Shown here one piece after another: positions 6,205-7,387 of a stretch of DNA of 7,387 nt. The stretch is taken from the NCBI GenBank assembly GCA_001873585.1, contig MNZL01000037.1, positions 1 to 7,387 of the forward strand, in the 5' to 3' direction. This stretch comes from Rhodobacterales bacterium CG2_30_65_12 (GTDB lineage Bacteria; Pseudomonadota; Alphaproteobacteria; Rhodobacterales; Rhodobacteraceae). Under the pieces are notes generated by a model, which was not told the origin of the DNA, searched no databases, and saw only the letters and a list, made by a program, of their open reading frames with translations. Each line of letters begins with the position of its first letter. Positions within the stretch are counted from its first letter, which is position 1. The position numbers and the translations under genes were made by a program.

Positions 6205-7148
6205 GCCCGCCGCCGCAAGCGCGGGTCGACGACGGCATAGGCGAGATCGACGAGGAAAGTGACGAGGATCACCGCGAAAACCAGCAGCATCACCAGGCTT
6301 TCGACCACGATCAGATCGCGCTGGGTGATGCCCTGGAAGATCAGCCGCCCGAGACCGGGCAGGAAGAACACGTTTTCGATGATGATGGCGCCCGCGAGCA
6401 GGAAGGAAAATTGCAGCCCGATGATGGTGAGAACCGGGATCATCGCGTTGCGCAAGCCATGCCGTGTGGTGGCCTGACGGCGCGAGAGGCCCTTGGCACG
6501 GGCGGTGCGGATGTAGTCCTGGCTGAGCGTTTCGATCAGTGCCGAGCGCGTCACCCGGGCCAGGATCGAGGCTTGCGGCAAGGCCAGCGCGATCGCGGGC
6601 AGGGTGAGCGCCTTCAGCGCGGGCAGCGGCCCGCCCTCCCAACCGGGAAAGCCACCCGCCGAGAACCAGCGCAGGTTTACCGCGAAGACCAGCACCAGCA
6701 GCATGGCAAACCAGAAGTTCGGCACGGCGATGCCAAGTTGCGTCGCCCCCATGATGCCGTAATCGGTGACGCTGCCGCGCCGCGCCGCTGCGATCAGGCC
6801 GACCGGAAAGGCGATCAGCGTTGACAGCGCCAGTGCGTAGAGCGCCAGCGGCAGCGAGATCCAGAGCCGCTGCGCCACGAGGTCGGCCACCGGCACCTTG
6901 TAGGTGTAGGAAATCCCGAAATCGCCAGTGAGCATGCCCCCGGCCCAAGCAAAATAGCGCACGGGCAGCGAGCCGGTGAGCCCGAGCTGATCGCGCAGCG
7001 CCGCCACCGCTTCGGGCGTGGCGTTGAGCCCGAGCATGTAGGACGCGGGATCACCGGGGATCACCTCGATCACCGCGAAGATGACCACCGAGGCCACCAC
7101 GAGACTGAGCGCCAGCGAGAGCGCGCGAGAGAGGGCGAAGCGCAGCAT
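6201..7148 (-). CDS. Peptide/nickel-type ABC transporter permease, DppB/OppB family
   Basis: The 315-residue inner-membrane permease begins MLRFALSRALSLALSLVVAS, the usual DppB amino-terminal membrane segment, followed by PGDPA (31-35), which opens the periplasmic domain. Further family marks are GDFGISY near 75-81, the EAA loop SQDYIRTARAKGLSRRQ (209-225) that contacts the ATPase, FLPGLGRL (262-269), and the C-terminal VDLAYAVVDPRLRRR (300-314). Five further membrane segments can be read (about 97-124, 138-160, 180-197, 236-258, 283-306). ATG 7148 gives the normal length; no strong Shine-Dalgarno precedes it. It is separated from the upstream gene's stop by 57 bases and overlaps the next permease by four. 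The transported substrate (peptide, opine, nickel, sugar oligomer or other) is not decided by the permease sequence. Confidence 0.94.
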   Translation of the reverse strand: MLRFALSRALSLALSLVVASVVIFAVIEVIPGDPASYMLGLNATPEAVAALRDQLGLTGSLPVRYFAWAGGMLTGDFGISYTYKVPVADLVAQRLWISLPLALYALALSTLIAFPVGLIAAARRGSVTDYGIMGATQLGIAVPNFWFAMLLVLVFAVNLRWFSAGGFPGWEGGPLPALKALTLPAIALALPQASILARVTRSALIETLSQDYIRTARAKGLSRRQATTRHGLRNAMIPVLTIIGLQFSFLLAGAIIIENVFFLPGLGRLIFQGITQRDLIVVESLVMLLVFAVILVTFLVDLAYAVVDPRLRRRA

Positions 7149-7190
7149 GGGGCCGACGTTACGGTGGTCTTCCGCCGGTGGAAAGGGGCA

Positions 7191-7206
7191 AGCCGCAGCG
7201 GCGGCT
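7191..7206 (-). terminator. Small hairpin after the partial upstream gene; weak attenuator or terminator candidate
   Basis: On the minus strand AGCCGC-CGCT-GCGGCT forms a 6-base-pair stem with a 4-base loop that starts on the last base of the upstream gene's stop codon. It is followed by TTGCCCCTTT rather than a clean U run. It could trim expression of the permease operon relative to the upstream gene, or be chance in GC-rich DNA. The rest of the 57-base gap (7149-7205) shows no promoter I can support. Confidence 0.25.
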
Positions 7207-7387
7207 CAGTCGTTCCAGCCGGCGCGGTAGAGGGCGAGGAGGGCGAGGAGTTGGCGGTCGGTCACCGGGCTGCGAAAGGCGATGGTTTCGTCGCCCTTGA
7301 TCCCGAGCGAGAGCCGGGCGAGGAACAGATCGGCGGGCTCTTCACTGGCCATCAGCCTCAAATCGCGCGCCGGGAGCGCGAGCTCGG
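7206..7387 (-). CDS. Unrecognised protein, C-terminal 59 residues only (5' end beyond window)
   Basis: A frame open from the right edge ends at TGA 7208-7206. The visible tail contains LRLMASEEPADLFLARLSLG, then IKGDETIAFRSP and a C-terminal LLALLALYRAGWND. Codon use matches the neighbours (GC-rich third positions), and the acidic/Leu-rich helical end looks like real protein. It has none of the marks of a periplasmic substrate-binding protein or a permease, so it is not the obvious missing transporter part. I do not recognise the family and assign no function. It lies 57 bases upstream of the DppB-type permease on the same strand, so it may belong to the same operon. Confidence 0.6.
   Translation of the reverse strand, partial: ELALPARDLRLMASEEPADLFLARLSLGIKGDETIAFRSPVTDRQLLALLALYRAGWND

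Noticed and set aside
6205..6948. Long N-terminal extension of the DppC-type permease frame
   Set aside because: The extension translates as Arg/Ala/Gly/His-rich shadow sequence of the DppB-type gene. The family N-terminus starts exactly at ATG 6204.

Overview
GC-rich DNA that reads like an alphaproteobacterium, most probably the Rhodobacterales/Roseobacter group. The grounds are the codon use, the densely packed ATGA/GTGA-type gene overlaps, and a GC hairpin followed by GGAGTATTTTGGCCAG, an intergenic motif I remember as common in that group. This assignment is inference. No tRNA, rRNA, CRISPR array, insertion sequence or integrase is visible, and no stretch longer than about 75 bases lacks a gene.

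Left part (1-1559, minus strand): a short Crp/Fnr-like regulator whose stop codon overlaps (ATGA) the start of a YcaQ-family winged-helix DNA glycosylase; the glycosylase runs off the left edge. Its mirror (1633-2280, plus strand) is a secreted Met/His-rich protein, probably a periplasmic metal (copper?) binder. The 73-base divergent gap holds a Crp/Fnr-like palindrome, ATGAT-N4-ATCAT, which overlaps a candidate promoter and the regulator's own start codon. The regulator may therefore control itself and the divergent gene.

Middle (2281-2346): a short convergent gap with a GC-rich hairpin, probably a terminator or dispersed repeat.

Right part (2347-7387, minus strand): an operon transcribed right to left. 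It holds the C-terminus of an unrecognised gene (7206 to the edge), two peptide/nickel-type (Dpp/Opp) ABC permeases, a fused double-ATPase subunit and a NAD(P)-dependent aldehyde dehydrogenase. From the first permease to the dehydrogenase every junction overlaps by 4 or 8 bases, so the four genes look translationally coupled. No substrate-binding protein is in view; it may lie further upstream. The dehydrogenase at the end suggests that the imported compound, or an aldehyde made from it, is oxidised inside the cell, but the substrate cannot be named from sequence.

The most interesting spot is the regulator/glycosylase/Met-His-rich locus with its shared operator-like palindrome. The ABC transporter itself is an ordinary member of its family.
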